The notes under the pieces were generated by a model. The model did not search any database, was not told the origin of the DNA, and was given only the letters and a program-made list of their open reading frames with translations. This document shows positions 1-7,037 of a stretch of 64,000 nt of DNA, in pieces. Source of the stretch: DASSNU01 sp035701265 (lineage in GTDB: Bacteria > Gemmatimonadota > Gemmatimonadetes > Gemmatimonadales > Gemmatimonadaceae); the NCBI GenBank assembly GCA_035701265.1, contig DASSNU010000021.1:438881-502880 (forward strand). The letters are read 5' to 3'. A program made the position numbers and the translations under genes. The number at the start of each line of letters is the position of its first letter. Positions within the stretch are counted from its first letter, which is position 1.

Positions 1-224
1 CGGAGGCTGCCGAGGAACAGCGCCGCCGCCTGGCCGAGCTGCGACGGACGCGCGACGATGCACTCTGCCGCGCGCGCCTCGACGCGCTGCGCGACGCCGC
101 ACGCTCCACGCGCAACATGATCCCGTACATCCTCGACGCAGCGCGCGCTTACTGCACGCTCTTCGAGATCCGCTCCGCCATGGAGGACGTCTTCGGGGCG
201 TACCGGGAGCCGGTCTTCTTTTGA
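1..224 (+). CDS. Methylmalonyl-CoA-type mutase, catalytic large subunit (3' end only)
   Basis: Only the last 73 codons are in the window; the gene begins upstream and stops at 222-224. The C-terminal stretch with the motifs MIPYILDAARAYCTLFEIR and EDVFGAYREP is the characteristic end of the TIM-barrel large subunit of acyl-CoA mutases (methylmalonyl-, isobutyryl- or 2-hydroxyisobutyryl-CoA mutase). No B12-binding domain follows in the same chain. It is encoded separately at 1136, so this is the two-polypeptide arrangement typical of archaea and several bacterial phyla. The enzyme would interconvert branched and linear acyl-CoAs, for example methylmalonyl-CoA and succinyl-CoA. Which substrate it uses cannot be told from this fragment. 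Confidence 0.85.
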   Translation, partial: EAAEEQRRRLAELRRTRDDALCRARLDALRDAARSTRNMIPYILDAARAYCTLFEIRSAMEDVFGAYREPVFF

Positions 225-1102
225 CCGCGCCGCGCGCGACCTCGCGCCGCCGCGACGCCCGCTCACTCGCTCCGCGCTCCTCCCGGAGCGCCACGCCCCG
301 GCGCACCGGCACCAGGACGCCCGGGCGCGATGCTGGAGAATGGTGGCGCTCGCACTTCGATGCGCAGTACCTCGCGGAGTACGCGCCGCTCTTCTCGCCG
401 GAGCGCGACCGCCGCGAGGTGGCGCGCCTGGTCGAGCTCCTCGGCCTTCCGGATGGCGCCCGCATTCTGGATGTCCCGTGCGGGCAGGGGCGCCACGCAC
501 ATCTGTTGGCCGAGGCGGGCTACGACGTGCAGGGGCTCGACTACTCGCGCTATCTGCTCGATCGCGCACGCGCGCGCGGCACCGGGCCGCGGCTCCGCTA
601 CGTGCGCGGCGACATGCGCCGGCTCCCGGCGCGCTGGAGCCAGCGGTTCGATGCGGTGCTCAACCTGGGCACCTCGTTCGGGTTCTTTCTCCACCCAGCC
701 GATGATGCGGTGGCGCTGCGGGAGTTCGCACGCGTGCTCCGTCCCGGCGGCCGCCTGCTATGGCACGGTGCAAGCCGCGATGGGGTAATGGCCAGGTTTC
801 TGTCGCGCGACTGGTGGCAGCCGCTCGACACCCTGGTTGTCGCGCAGGAACGCGCCTTCGACTCGTTGTCGGGCGTCCTCACCGTGCGCACCACGTGGAG
901 CGGCGGCGGCGCGCCCACCGAGCGCACGTACCGCATCCGCCTCTACACGGCCACCAGGTTGGCCGAGCTGTGCGCCGCGGCGGGGCTGTTGGTGGAGGAA
1001 TGTTACGACGGTTGGCGTGATCGTCCACTGCATCGGCGCGCCACCGAGATGCTGCTCGTCGCTCGGCGCACCGAGTTGCCGACCGGTGGCTCGGCGCGGT
1101 AA
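221..1102 (+). CDS. Class I SAM-dependent methyltransferase
   Basis: A 293-residue protein. A TTG start at 221 overlaps the stop of the mutase gene (TTGA), the same 4-base coupling seen throughout the window. The first 40 residues are Arg/Ser/Thr-rich and probably unstructured, so a later start is possible. The Rossmann methyltransferase core begins near residue 43 (EWWRSHFDAQYLAEYAP). Motif I is ILDVPCGQGRHA with the acidic residue of LDYS two strands later, followed by a VRGDMRRLP-type motif and FDAVLNLGTSFGFF. These mark a Methyltransf_25/11-type fold that binds S-adenosylmethionine. The methyl acceptor is unknown. Its place between the two mutase subunits is odd and no obvious metabolic link is visible. 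Confidence 0.75.
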   Translation: MTAPRATSRRRDARSLAPRSSRSATPRRTGTRTPGRDAGEWWRSHFDAQYLAEYAPLFSPERDRREVARLVELLGLPDGARILDVPCGQGRHAHLLAEAGYDVQGLDYSRYLLDRARARGTGPRLRYVRGDMRRLPARWSQRFDAVLNLGTSFGFFLHPADDAVALREFARVLRPGGRLLWHGASRDGVMARFLSRDWWQPLDTLVVAQERAFDSLSGVLTVRTTWSGGGAPTERTYRIRLYTATRLAELCAAAGLLVEECYDGWRDRPLHRRATEMLLVARRTELPTGGSAR

Positions 1103-1105
1103 TAT
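1076..1105 (+). promoter_or_regulatory. Candidate promoter for the mcmA2-carboxylase operon
   Basis: TTGCCG at 1076-1081 and TAATAT at 1100-1105 are separated by 18 bases, inside the end of the methyltransferase gene. The B12-binding subunit starts 31 bases further on. The -35 matches those of the rng and mdh promoters in this window. The -10 is less typical of the local TAnnTT form. Identified by eye only. Confidence 0.4.
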
Positions 1106-1135
1106 CTTCGCGGGATTCTCCCTCACTCACGACGT

Positions 1136-1546
1136 ATGCGACCGATTCGCGTGCTGATTGCCAAGCCCGGGCTGGACGGGCACGATCGCGGGGCCAAGGT
1201 GGTTGCGGCGGCACTGCGCGACGCCGGGATGGAAGTGATCTATACCGGCCTCCACCAGACGCCCGAGATGATCGCGAACGCCGCCGTACAGGAGGATGTG
1301 GACGTGGTCGGCCTGTCCATCCTCAGCGGCGCCCACATGACGCTCTTCCCGCGCGTTCTCGCGCTGCTGCGCGAGATGGGGCGCGACGACATCCTCGTCA
1401 CGGGGGGCGGCATCATCCCGCGGGAAGACATGGAGGCGCTTCAGGCGCAGGGGATCGGCCGCCTTTTCGGACCGGGCGCGGCGACGGCAGAGCTGGCGGA
1501 CTACATCAAGTCGTGGTTCGCCGAGCGGCAGAAGCAGGACGCGTGA
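1136..1546 (+). CDS. B12-binding small subunit of an acyl-CoA mutase
   Basis: A 136-residue stand-alone cobalamin-binding domain (Rossmann-like). The B12-binding signature DGHDRG is at residues 14-19, where His16 is expected to be the lower axial ligand of cobalt. SILSGAHM and GGGIIP line the nucleotide-tail pocket, matching the conserved S-x-L and G-G motifs. Length and motif order fit the C-terminal domain of methylmalonyl-CoA mutase. It should pair with the catalytic subunit ending at 224, although a methyltransferase gene separates them. The carboxyltransferase gene overlaps its stop codon, placing carboxylation and mutase steps in one transcription unit. Confidence 0.9.
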   Translation: MRPIRVLIAKPGLDGHDRGAKVVAAALRDAGMEVIYTGLHQTPEMIANAAVQEDVDVVGLSILSGAHMTLFPRVLALLREMGRDDILVTGGGIIPREDMEALQAQGIGRLFGPGAATAELADYIKSWFAERQKQDA

Positions 1547-3294
1547 CCTCCTCCTCCCGTCTGCGCGAGCTCGGGGCACAGCTCCGTGAGCTCGAAGAAC
1601 GGCTGCGGCAGGGTGGCGGACCCGACAAGATCGAACGCCAGCACCGTCAGGGAAAACTGACCGCGCGCGAGCGCGTCGACGCGTTGCGCGATCCGGACAG
1701 TCCGTTCGTGGAGATCGGATTGCTCATCGCGTACGATCAGTACGACGGTCAGGCGCCCGCCGCAGGCGTGGTCACGGGGTTGCTCCGCGTGCACGGCCGC
1801 GAGGTGGTGGTCGTGGCGAACGACGCCACCGTGAAGGCCGGCTCCTGGTGGCCGGAGACCATCCGGAAAATGCTGCGCGCGCAGGAGATCGCCATGCGCT
1901 GCCGGATCCCGATCATCTACCTCGTGGACTCCGCCGGCGTGAATCTCCCGTATCAGGGCGGCGTGTTCCCCGGGCAGTACGGCGCCAGCCGGATCTTCTA
2001 CTACAACTCCATCATGCGTCGCTACCTGCGCATTCCGCAGTTGGCCGCCGTGATGGGACCGTGCATTGCCGGCGGCGCGTATCTCCCGGCGCTCTCCGAT
2101 GTCATCGTCATGATCGAGGGGACATCGTTCATGGGACTCGGCGGCCCCAATCTGGTGAAGGGTGCAACGGGGCAGGTGGTCGATGCGGAGACGTTGGGCG
2201 GAGCGCTCACCCACACCGCCGTGAGCGGCGTCGCACACTACATGGAGCCCGACGACCGCGCTGGTGTTGCGCGCCTGCGCGCGCTCGTGGAGCGCTTGCC
2301 ACGCGACCCGGGCGCATCGCGCTTCGGATGGACGCCGCGCGACGCCTCCGACGCGAATGCCGGCGCGCTCGCCGCACTGGAGGATCTCCTCCCCGCGGAC
2401 CATCGCATGTCGTACGACATCCGTGCCGTCCTGCGGGCGCTCGCCGACGATGGCGCGCTGGATGAGTTCCAGCCGCAGTACGCGCGCGAGATGATCTGCG
2501 CGGATGCACGGATCGACGGCATTCCGGTCGGCGTGATCGCCAACGAGCGCGGGCTCATCAAGGGGCGCGCTCCCGGAGAGCGGCCGCGCTTCGGCGGCAT
2601 CGTCTACCCGGAAAGCGCCGAGAAGGTGGCGTATTACATCGACCGCTGCGACCGACAGGGCATCCCGCTGCTCTTCGTGCAGGACGTCTCCGGCTTCATG
2701 GTCGGCACGGAGGCGGAGCAGGGCGGCATCATCCGCGCCGGTGCGCGTTTCGTCGAGGCGATGGCCACCGCCGTCGTTCCCAAGATCGTGCTGACCATCA
2801 ATCACGCGTCCGGTGCGGGATACTACGCCATGGCAGGGCAGGGCTTCGACCCAGACTTCATCTTCAGTTGGCCGACGGGACGGATGGGCGTGATGGAAGG
2901 AGAATCGGCAGTGCAGGCCGTGCACGGCCCCGCGCTCGAGGCGGCGCGGCAGTCGCGCACCGAGCCGCCGCCCGATGTGCAGCGCGCCGTGCAGGAGATG
3001 CGCGAGGATTACGAGCATCAGCTCGACGCGCGCTTCGCCGCCGCCCGCGGGTACGTCGACGCGATCATTCTTCCCGAGGACACGCGCACGGTGCTGTCAT
3101 TCGCCCTCCGTGCCACATTGCACAATCCCGGCCCGCACCTGGGCGCGTTCGTGCTCCCGCCGCACCTCGCCGCACAGGGTGCGAGCCCCGCGCTCGACGC
3201 CGCCGACGCACCGTCCGCTACTCCGCACGGTGAAGAGTCGGACGAAGGACGCCGTCACACGAGTGCGGGCAGCGCGCAGAAGGAGCACGCATGA
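1543..3294 (+). CDS. Acyl-CoA carboxylase, carboxyltransferase (beta) subunit
   Basis: I place the start at GTG 1543, overlapping the upstream stop (GTGA), giving 583 residues; an in-frame GTG at 1513 lies inside the mutase gene. It is a two-lobed crotonase-fold carboxyltransferase. The N-lobe has RQHRQGKLTARERVDALRD near the start and GGAYLPALSDVIVM. The C-lobe has LFVQDVSGFMVG and HASGAGYYAMAGQ. These resemble the methylcrotonyl-/geranyl-CoA carboxylase beta branch more than propionyl-CoA carboxylase. It transfers carboxylate from biotin to an acyl-CoA, and a biotin carboxylase/BCCP partner is needed but not in this window. The AtuA-like and LiuC/AtuE-like genes downstream support a branched or isoprenoid acyl-CoA substrate. 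Confidence 0.85.
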   Translation: MTSSSRLRELGAQLRELEERLRQGGGPDKIERQHRQGKLTARERVDALRDPDSPFVEIGLLIAYDQYDGQAPAAGVVTGLLRVHGREVVVVANDATVKAGSWWPETIRKMLRAQEIAMRCRIPIIYLVDSAGVNLPYQGGVFPGQYGASRIFYYNSIMRRYLRIPQLAAVMGPCIAGGAYLPALSDVIVMIEGTSFMGLGGPNLVKGATGQVVDAETLGGALTHTAVSGVAHYMEPDDRAGVARLRALVERLPRDPGASRFGWTPRDASDANAGALAALEDLLPADHRMSYDIRAVLRALADDGALDEFQPQYAREMICADARIDGIPVGVIANERGLIKGRAPGERPRFGGIVYPESAEKVAYYIDRCDRQGIPLLFVQDVSGFMVGTEAEQGGIIRAGARFVEAMATAVVPKIVLTINHASGAGYYAMAGQGFDPDFIFSWPTGRMGVMEGESAVQAVHGPALEAARQSRTEPPPDVQRAVQEMREDYEHQLDARFAAARGYVDAIILPEDTRTVLSFALRATLHNPGPHLGAFVLPPHLAAQGASPALDAADAPSATPHGEESDEGRRHTSAGSAQKEHA

Positions 3295-4661
3295 GCACGC
3301 CACGCACGGTGCGCGTCGGGAGCGGGCAGGGGTTCTGGGGCGACTGGCTGGAGGCGCCACGACGCCAGGTGGAGGGAGGACAGATCGACTTCCTCATGCT
3401 CGACTATCTGGCCGAGGTCACCATGTCGATCCTCCAGAAGCAGAAGGAGCGCGACGCGACGCTCGGCTACGCCCGCGACTTCATCGGCGCCATGGAGAGT
3501 GTCTTCCCCGCGGTGGCGGACCGTGGCGTGCGCGTGGTGGCGAACGCCGGCGGTGTGAATCCGCCCGCCTGCGCTGCCGCCGTGCTCGAGGCGGCGCGCC
3601 GCCAGGGTGTGGCCGGCCGCGTGCGCGTCGGCGTGATCACCGGCGATGATCTCCTCCCGCGGCTCGATGCGCTGCTCGCGGCTGGACACGCGCTCGAGAA
3701 CATGGACACGGGAGAGCCGCTCTCCGCCGTCCGTGAGCGCGTGCTCTCCGCCAACGCGTACATCGGCGCCGCACCGATCATCGAGGCGCTGCGGCGTGGC
3801 GCGCAGGTCGTCATCACCGGCCGCTCCACAGACACCGCCCTCACCATGGCGCCCATCGCGTACAGCTTCGACTGGCCCATGGACGCATGGGATCGGCTCG
3901 CCGCCGGGATCATCGCCGGGCACATCATCGAGTGCGGCGCGCAGTGCTCCGGCGGGAATTGCCTGTACGACTGGCGCTCCATCCCTGACCTGGCGAACAT
4001 TGGCTACCCCATCGTCGACGCGTCGCCGGATGGATCGTTCACGATCACCAAGCATCCGGGCACCGGCGGACGCATCGACGTGCACTCCATCACCGAGCAG
4101 CTCGTGTACGAGATGGGGGATCCGCGGTCGTACATCACGCCCGATGTGATCGCCGACTTCACGTCCATCCAGCTCGCGCAGGACGGACCCGATCGGGTGC
4201 GCGTCTTCGGGATCACCGGCCGCCCCCCCACCGACAAGCTCAAGGTGTCCATCGCGTACCGCGCTGGATACAAGGCGGTGGGGACGCTCGTGTACGCGTG
4301 GCCGGAGGCGCTCGACAAGGCACAGCTCGCCGATCGCGTGCTGCGCGAGCGCATGGACCGTCTTGGCCTCCGCTTCGACGAGGTGCACACGGAGTTCGTG
4401 GGCGTCTCGGCTACGCACGGTGCGCTCGCCGGTCCACCACGTGATGTGCCGGAGGTACAGCTCCGCATCGGCGTGCGCGGCAGCGACCGCGCATCCGTCG
4501 AGCGATTCACCCGCGAGATCGCCCCGCTCGTGCTCAACGGGCCGCCCAGCGTGACGGGATTCGCCGGCGGACGCCCCAAGGTGGAGGAAGTCGTGGCGTA
4601 CTGGCCCGCGCTCATCGACAAGCGCGTCGTCACCACCGCGGTGGAGGTCCTCGAGACGTGA
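3291..4661 (+). CDS. AtuA family protein (formerly DUF1446), N-terminal part
   Basis: A 456-residue cytoplasmic protein of the AtuA family, found with carboxylases in acyclic terpene and branched-chain acyl-CoA catabolism. Its biochemical role is not established. Visible signatures are VRVGSGQGFWGDW at the N-terminus, DYLAEVTMSIL, VVANAGGVNPPACA and ITGRSTDTAL, then GGNCLYDW. The start codon overlaps the carboxyltransferase stop by 4 bases. Proteobacterial AtuA is longer and carries an extra C-terminal ferredoxin-like domain; here that domain is a separate gene immediately downstream (4658). The two products probably form one functional unit. Confidence 0.85.
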   Translation: MSTPRTVRVGSGQGFWGDWLEAPRRQVEGGQIDFLMLDYLAEVTMSILQKQKERDATLGYARDFIGAMESVFPAVADRGVRVVANAGGVNPPACAAAVLEAARRQGVAGRVRVGVITGDDLLPRLDALLAAGHALENMDTGEPLSAVRERVLSANAYIGAAPIIEALRRGAQVVITGRSTDTALTMAPIAYSFDWPMDAWDRLAAGIIAGHIIECGAQCSGGNCLYDWRSIPDLANIGYPIVDASPDGSFTITKHPGTGGRIDVHSITEQLVYEMGDPRSYITPDVIADFTSIQLAQDGPDRVRVFGITGRPPTDKLKVSIAYRAGYKAVGTLVYAWPEALDKAQLADRVLRERMDRLGLRFDEVHTEFVGVSATHGALAGPPRDVPEVQLRIGVRGSDRASVERFTREIAPLVLNGPPSVTGFAGGRPKVEEVVAYWPALIDKRVVTTAVEVLET

Positions 4662-5014
4662 AGGTCCGGCTGCTCGACATCGCGCACGCGCGATCGGGGG
4701 ACAAGGGCGACACGGCCAACGTCGGGCTCATCGCCATGCGCCCGGAGTGGTACCCCATTCTGGAGCGCTACGTCACACGGGAGCGCGTGGCGCAGCACGT
4801 CGCACCACTCATCACCGGCGGCGTGGAGCGCTTCGAGCTCCCCAACTTGCGGGCGCTCAACTTTCTCCTGCACGGCGCGCTGGGCGGAGGCGGCACCCTC
4901 TCGCTCAAGACGGACGCGCAGGGGAAGGTCTATTCCACCGCGCTGCTGCGCATGACGATCGACGTGCCCGACGCCGAGGCGCGCGCGGCTGGTCTTCCGG
5001 CCGCACCGGCGTGA
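4658..5014 (+). CDS. AtuA-associated ferredoxin-like-fold protein (detached AtuA C-terminal domain)
   Basis: A 118-residue protein with a start overlapping the preceding stop (ATGA context). The N-terminal motif LLDIAHARSGDKGDTANVG and the later NFLLHGALGGGGTLSLK are those of the small domain normally fused to the end of AtuA. It is not an iron-sulfur ferredoxin: no cysteines are present. It most likely binds the 456-residue AtuA homologue encoded just upstream. Its role in acyl-CoA breakdown is inferred from this neighbourhood only. Confidence 0.8.
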   Translation: MKVRLLDIAHARSGDKGDTANVGLIAMRPEWYPILERYVTRERVAQHVAPLITGGVERFELPNLRALNFLLHGALGGGGTLSLKTDAQGKVYSTALLRMTIDVPDAEARAAGLPAAPA

Positions 5015-5775
5015 GCCGCGTCCGGACGAGCCGCGCCGGCGCCGTCGGCCGCGTGACGCTCGCGCGGCCGGACAAGAAGAACGCGCTCGACCGCACAATG
5101 GTCGACGAGCTCGCCGACGCGATGCGCGCGATGGCCGATGATCCCGCGGTTCGCGTGGTGCTCCTCGACGCGGATGGGCCCGACTTCTGCGCGGGCGCCG
5201 ATCTCGCTGCGCTGGCGGCCATGCTCGATGCCACCCCTGAGGTGCACGCCGACGACGCTGAGGCGCTCGGACGCGTGTTCATCGCCATCCGGGAGATGGC
5301 GAAGCCGGTGGTCGCGGCCGTGCGCGGGCGCGCCCTGGCCGGCGGCGCGGGCCTGGCGTCCGCCTGCGACATCGTCGTCGCACACGAGGGCGCGCAATTC
5401 GGCTATCCCGAAGTCCGGGTCGGCTTCGTGGCGGCGATGGTGATGACCATGCTCCGCCGCGCAGTCGGGGAAAAACGCGCCATGGATCTCGTCGCGACGG
5501 GGCGTCTCATCTCCGCCGCCGACGCGCTGGCCATGGGGCTGGTGAGCCGCGTGGCGTCCGATGCGGACTTCGACGCCGAGGTGGCCGCCCTCGTCGACTC
5601 GCTCGGCGCGGCTCCGCCGAATGCGATGCGGCTCACCAAACGGCTGCTGTACGAGCTGGACACGCTCTCCTTCCGCGACGGCATCGCGCGCGGCGTGGCG
5701 GTGAACGTGGAGAGTCGGGGCACCCCCGACTTCCGGGACGGCGTGCTCCGCTTCACCAACCGGCCCCCGCGATGA
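5011..5775 (+). CDS. Enoyl-CoA hydratase/isomerase, LiuC/AtuE-like
   Basis: I choose GTG 5011 (GTGA overlap with the previous gene), giving 254 residues. It is a crotonase-fold protein. The oxyanion-hole segments are DFCAGADL and RALAGGAGLASACD. Of the two crotonase glutamates, the first position is Gly here and the second is kept (GYPEVRVG). The GGAGL...CD...PEVRVG pattern, followed by no GGTQRL, resembles methylglutaconyl-CoA or isohexenylglutaconyl-CoA hydratases (LiuC/AtuE) as I recall them. That fits a carboxylase plus AtuA operon: carboxylate an enoyl-CoA, then hydrate the glutaconyl product. The exact substrate is not determined by the sequence. Confidence 0.75.
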   Translation: MSRVRTSRAGAVGRVTLARPDKKNALDRTMVDELADAMRAMADDPAVRVVLLDADGPDFCAGADLAALAAMLDATPEVHADDAEALGRVFIAIREMAKPVVAAVRGRALAGGAGLASACDIVVAHEGAQFGYPEVRVGFVAAMVMTMLRRAVGEKRAMDLVATGRLISAADALAMGLVSRVASDADFDAEVAALVDSLGAAPPNAMRLTKRLLYELDTLSFRDGIARGVAVNVESRGTPDFRDGVLRFTNRPPR

Positions 5776-5969
5776 GCAACCCACCGGAGGGCGAAGAGGT
5801 CAAACTGTCACCGGTCACGATGGCCAAGATCATCCTGTACGCTGCGGGGATCGTTGTGTGGGCCATCGGTGTACGAACCGGGGAACGAACCCTGCAATTG
5901 GTTGGCCTCGCCGCGCTCGTCGTCGCGTTCGTGCTCCGCTTCGGCAGGCGCGATCGCAGCAGAGACTAG
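5772..5969 (+). CDS. Small two-helix membrane protein
   Basis: A 65-residue protein whose ATG overlaps the previous stop by 4 bases, so it is probably translated with the operon. After about 15 polar residues there are two hydrophobic segments (around residues 17-32 and 38-53), then a basic tail ending GRRDRSRD. I do not recognise the family. Similar small membrane genes are tucked into other operons of this window. Confidence 0.6.
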   Translation: MSNPPEGEEVKLSPVTMAKIILYAAGIVVWAIGVRTGERTLQLVGLAALVVAFVLRFGRRDRSRD

Positions 5970-5994
5970 GAACGGCGATCGAGTCCAGCAGCGG

Positions 5995-6014
5995 ACCGCC
6001 AGGAACTTGGCGGT
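5995..6014 (+). terminator. Hairpin between the acyl-CoA operon and the sigma factor gene
   Basis: ACCGCCA (5995-6001) and TGGCGGT (6008-6014) pair perfectly around the loop GGAACT, followed by a moderately T-rich TCGGTTGTTG. It could terminate the upstream operon. A second small hairpin, CCTTC-GGC-GAAGG (6027-6039), lies just before the sigma factor ribosome-binding site. Confidence 0.45.
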
Positions 6015-6057
6015 TCGGTTGTTGCGCCTTCGGCGAAGGTAGGAAAGGAGGATCCAT

Positions 6058-6939
6058 ATGGCTGCTGCCAAGCGACGCCGTCCCGCACCGGCCGACATCG
6101 GGCCGCGGGAGGCTGACCGTGATATTACCGATCAGTATTTCGCCGAGGTGAGCCGGTACCCCCTGCTCACGGCGGACGAGGAGCGCCAGCTCGCGCGGCG
6201 GATTCGCACGGGTGACGACGAGGCGTTGAACGAGCTCGTGCGCCGCAACCTCCGCTTCGTCGTCTCCGTCGCCAAGAAGTACCAGAATCGGGGACTGCCG
6301 CTCATCGACCTGATCGGGGAAGGGAACGTGGGGCTGCTCACCGCTGCCCGGAAGTTCGATCCCGATCAGGGCGTCAAGTTCATCTCCTACGCCGTCTGGT
6401 GGATCCGCCAGGCGATCCTGGCCGCGCTGGCCCGCCATGGGCGCACGGTCCGCGTGCCGCTCAACCGCACGGCCGATCTCTCGCGCGTGGGCAAGGCCAC
6501 CGCGCTGCTCCGCGAGAAGCTCGGGCGTGAGCCCAGCGCGGAGGAGATCGCGGAGCTGACCGGGATTTCCACCGAGATCGTGCAGGCGCTGAGCGCGCTG
6601 CACACGGGCGACCTGCGCCTCGATGCGACCACCAGCGCCACCGGTGAGCGGGCGCTCATCGAACGCTTCTCCGCCGAGGAGTCCCCCGACGTGGAGGCGG
6701 AAGTGATGGGACAGTTCCGCCGCCGCGAGATCGATCGCGCGCTGGACAGTCTGCCGCCGCGCGACGCGCGCATCCTCCGCCTCTACTTCGGCATGGAGGG
6801 CGATCGGGAATACACGCTCGACGAGATCGGCAAGATGCTCGGCGTCACCCGCGAACGCGTGCGCCAGTTGCGCGACCGCGCACTCAAGCGGCTGCGGAGC
6901 GGGCACGTGGGCGACGTGCTGCGCGAAGTCGCGGCGTGA
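6058..6939 (+). CDS. RNA polymerase sigma-70 factor, short RpoD/SigA-type
   Basis: A 293-residue group 1/2 sigma factor with a strong Shine-Dalgarno (AAGGAGG) before the ATG. Region 1.2 (DQYFAEVSRYPLLTADEE) is followed by region 2 with NLRFVVSVAKKYQNRGLPL, the core-binding DLIGEGNVGLL, and the -10-recognition segment KFISYAVWWIRQAI. Region 3 is complete. Region 4.2 has the helix-turn-helix YTLDEIGKMLGVTRERVRQL. The long acidic region 1.1 of E. coli RpoD is absent. The region 2.4 residues may explain the TAnnTT -10 boxes of this genome, but that is inference. It could be the primary sigma or a closely related secondary one. Confidence 0.9.
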   Translation: MAAAKRRRPAPADIGPREADRDITDQYFAEVSRYPLLTADEERQLARRIRTGDDEALNELVRRNLRFVVSVAKKYQNRGLPLIDLIGEGNVGLLTAARKFDPDQGVKFISYAVWWIRQAILAALARHGRTVRVPLNRTADLSRVGKATALLREKLGREPSAEEIAELTGISTEIVQALSALHTGDLRLDATTSATGERALIERFSAEESPDVEAEVMGQFRRREIDRALDSLPPRDARILRLYFGMEGDREYTLDEIGKMLGVTRERVRQLRDRALKRLRSGHVGDVLREVAA

Positions 6940-7037
6940 CCGCGCCCGCCGCGCCCTCGCAGCGGAGCAGCTGCCGCACGGAGACTGCGAGCGCCCCGCT
7001 TTGATGCTGCCCGACCGTCCGGGCGCCGGCATCGTTC

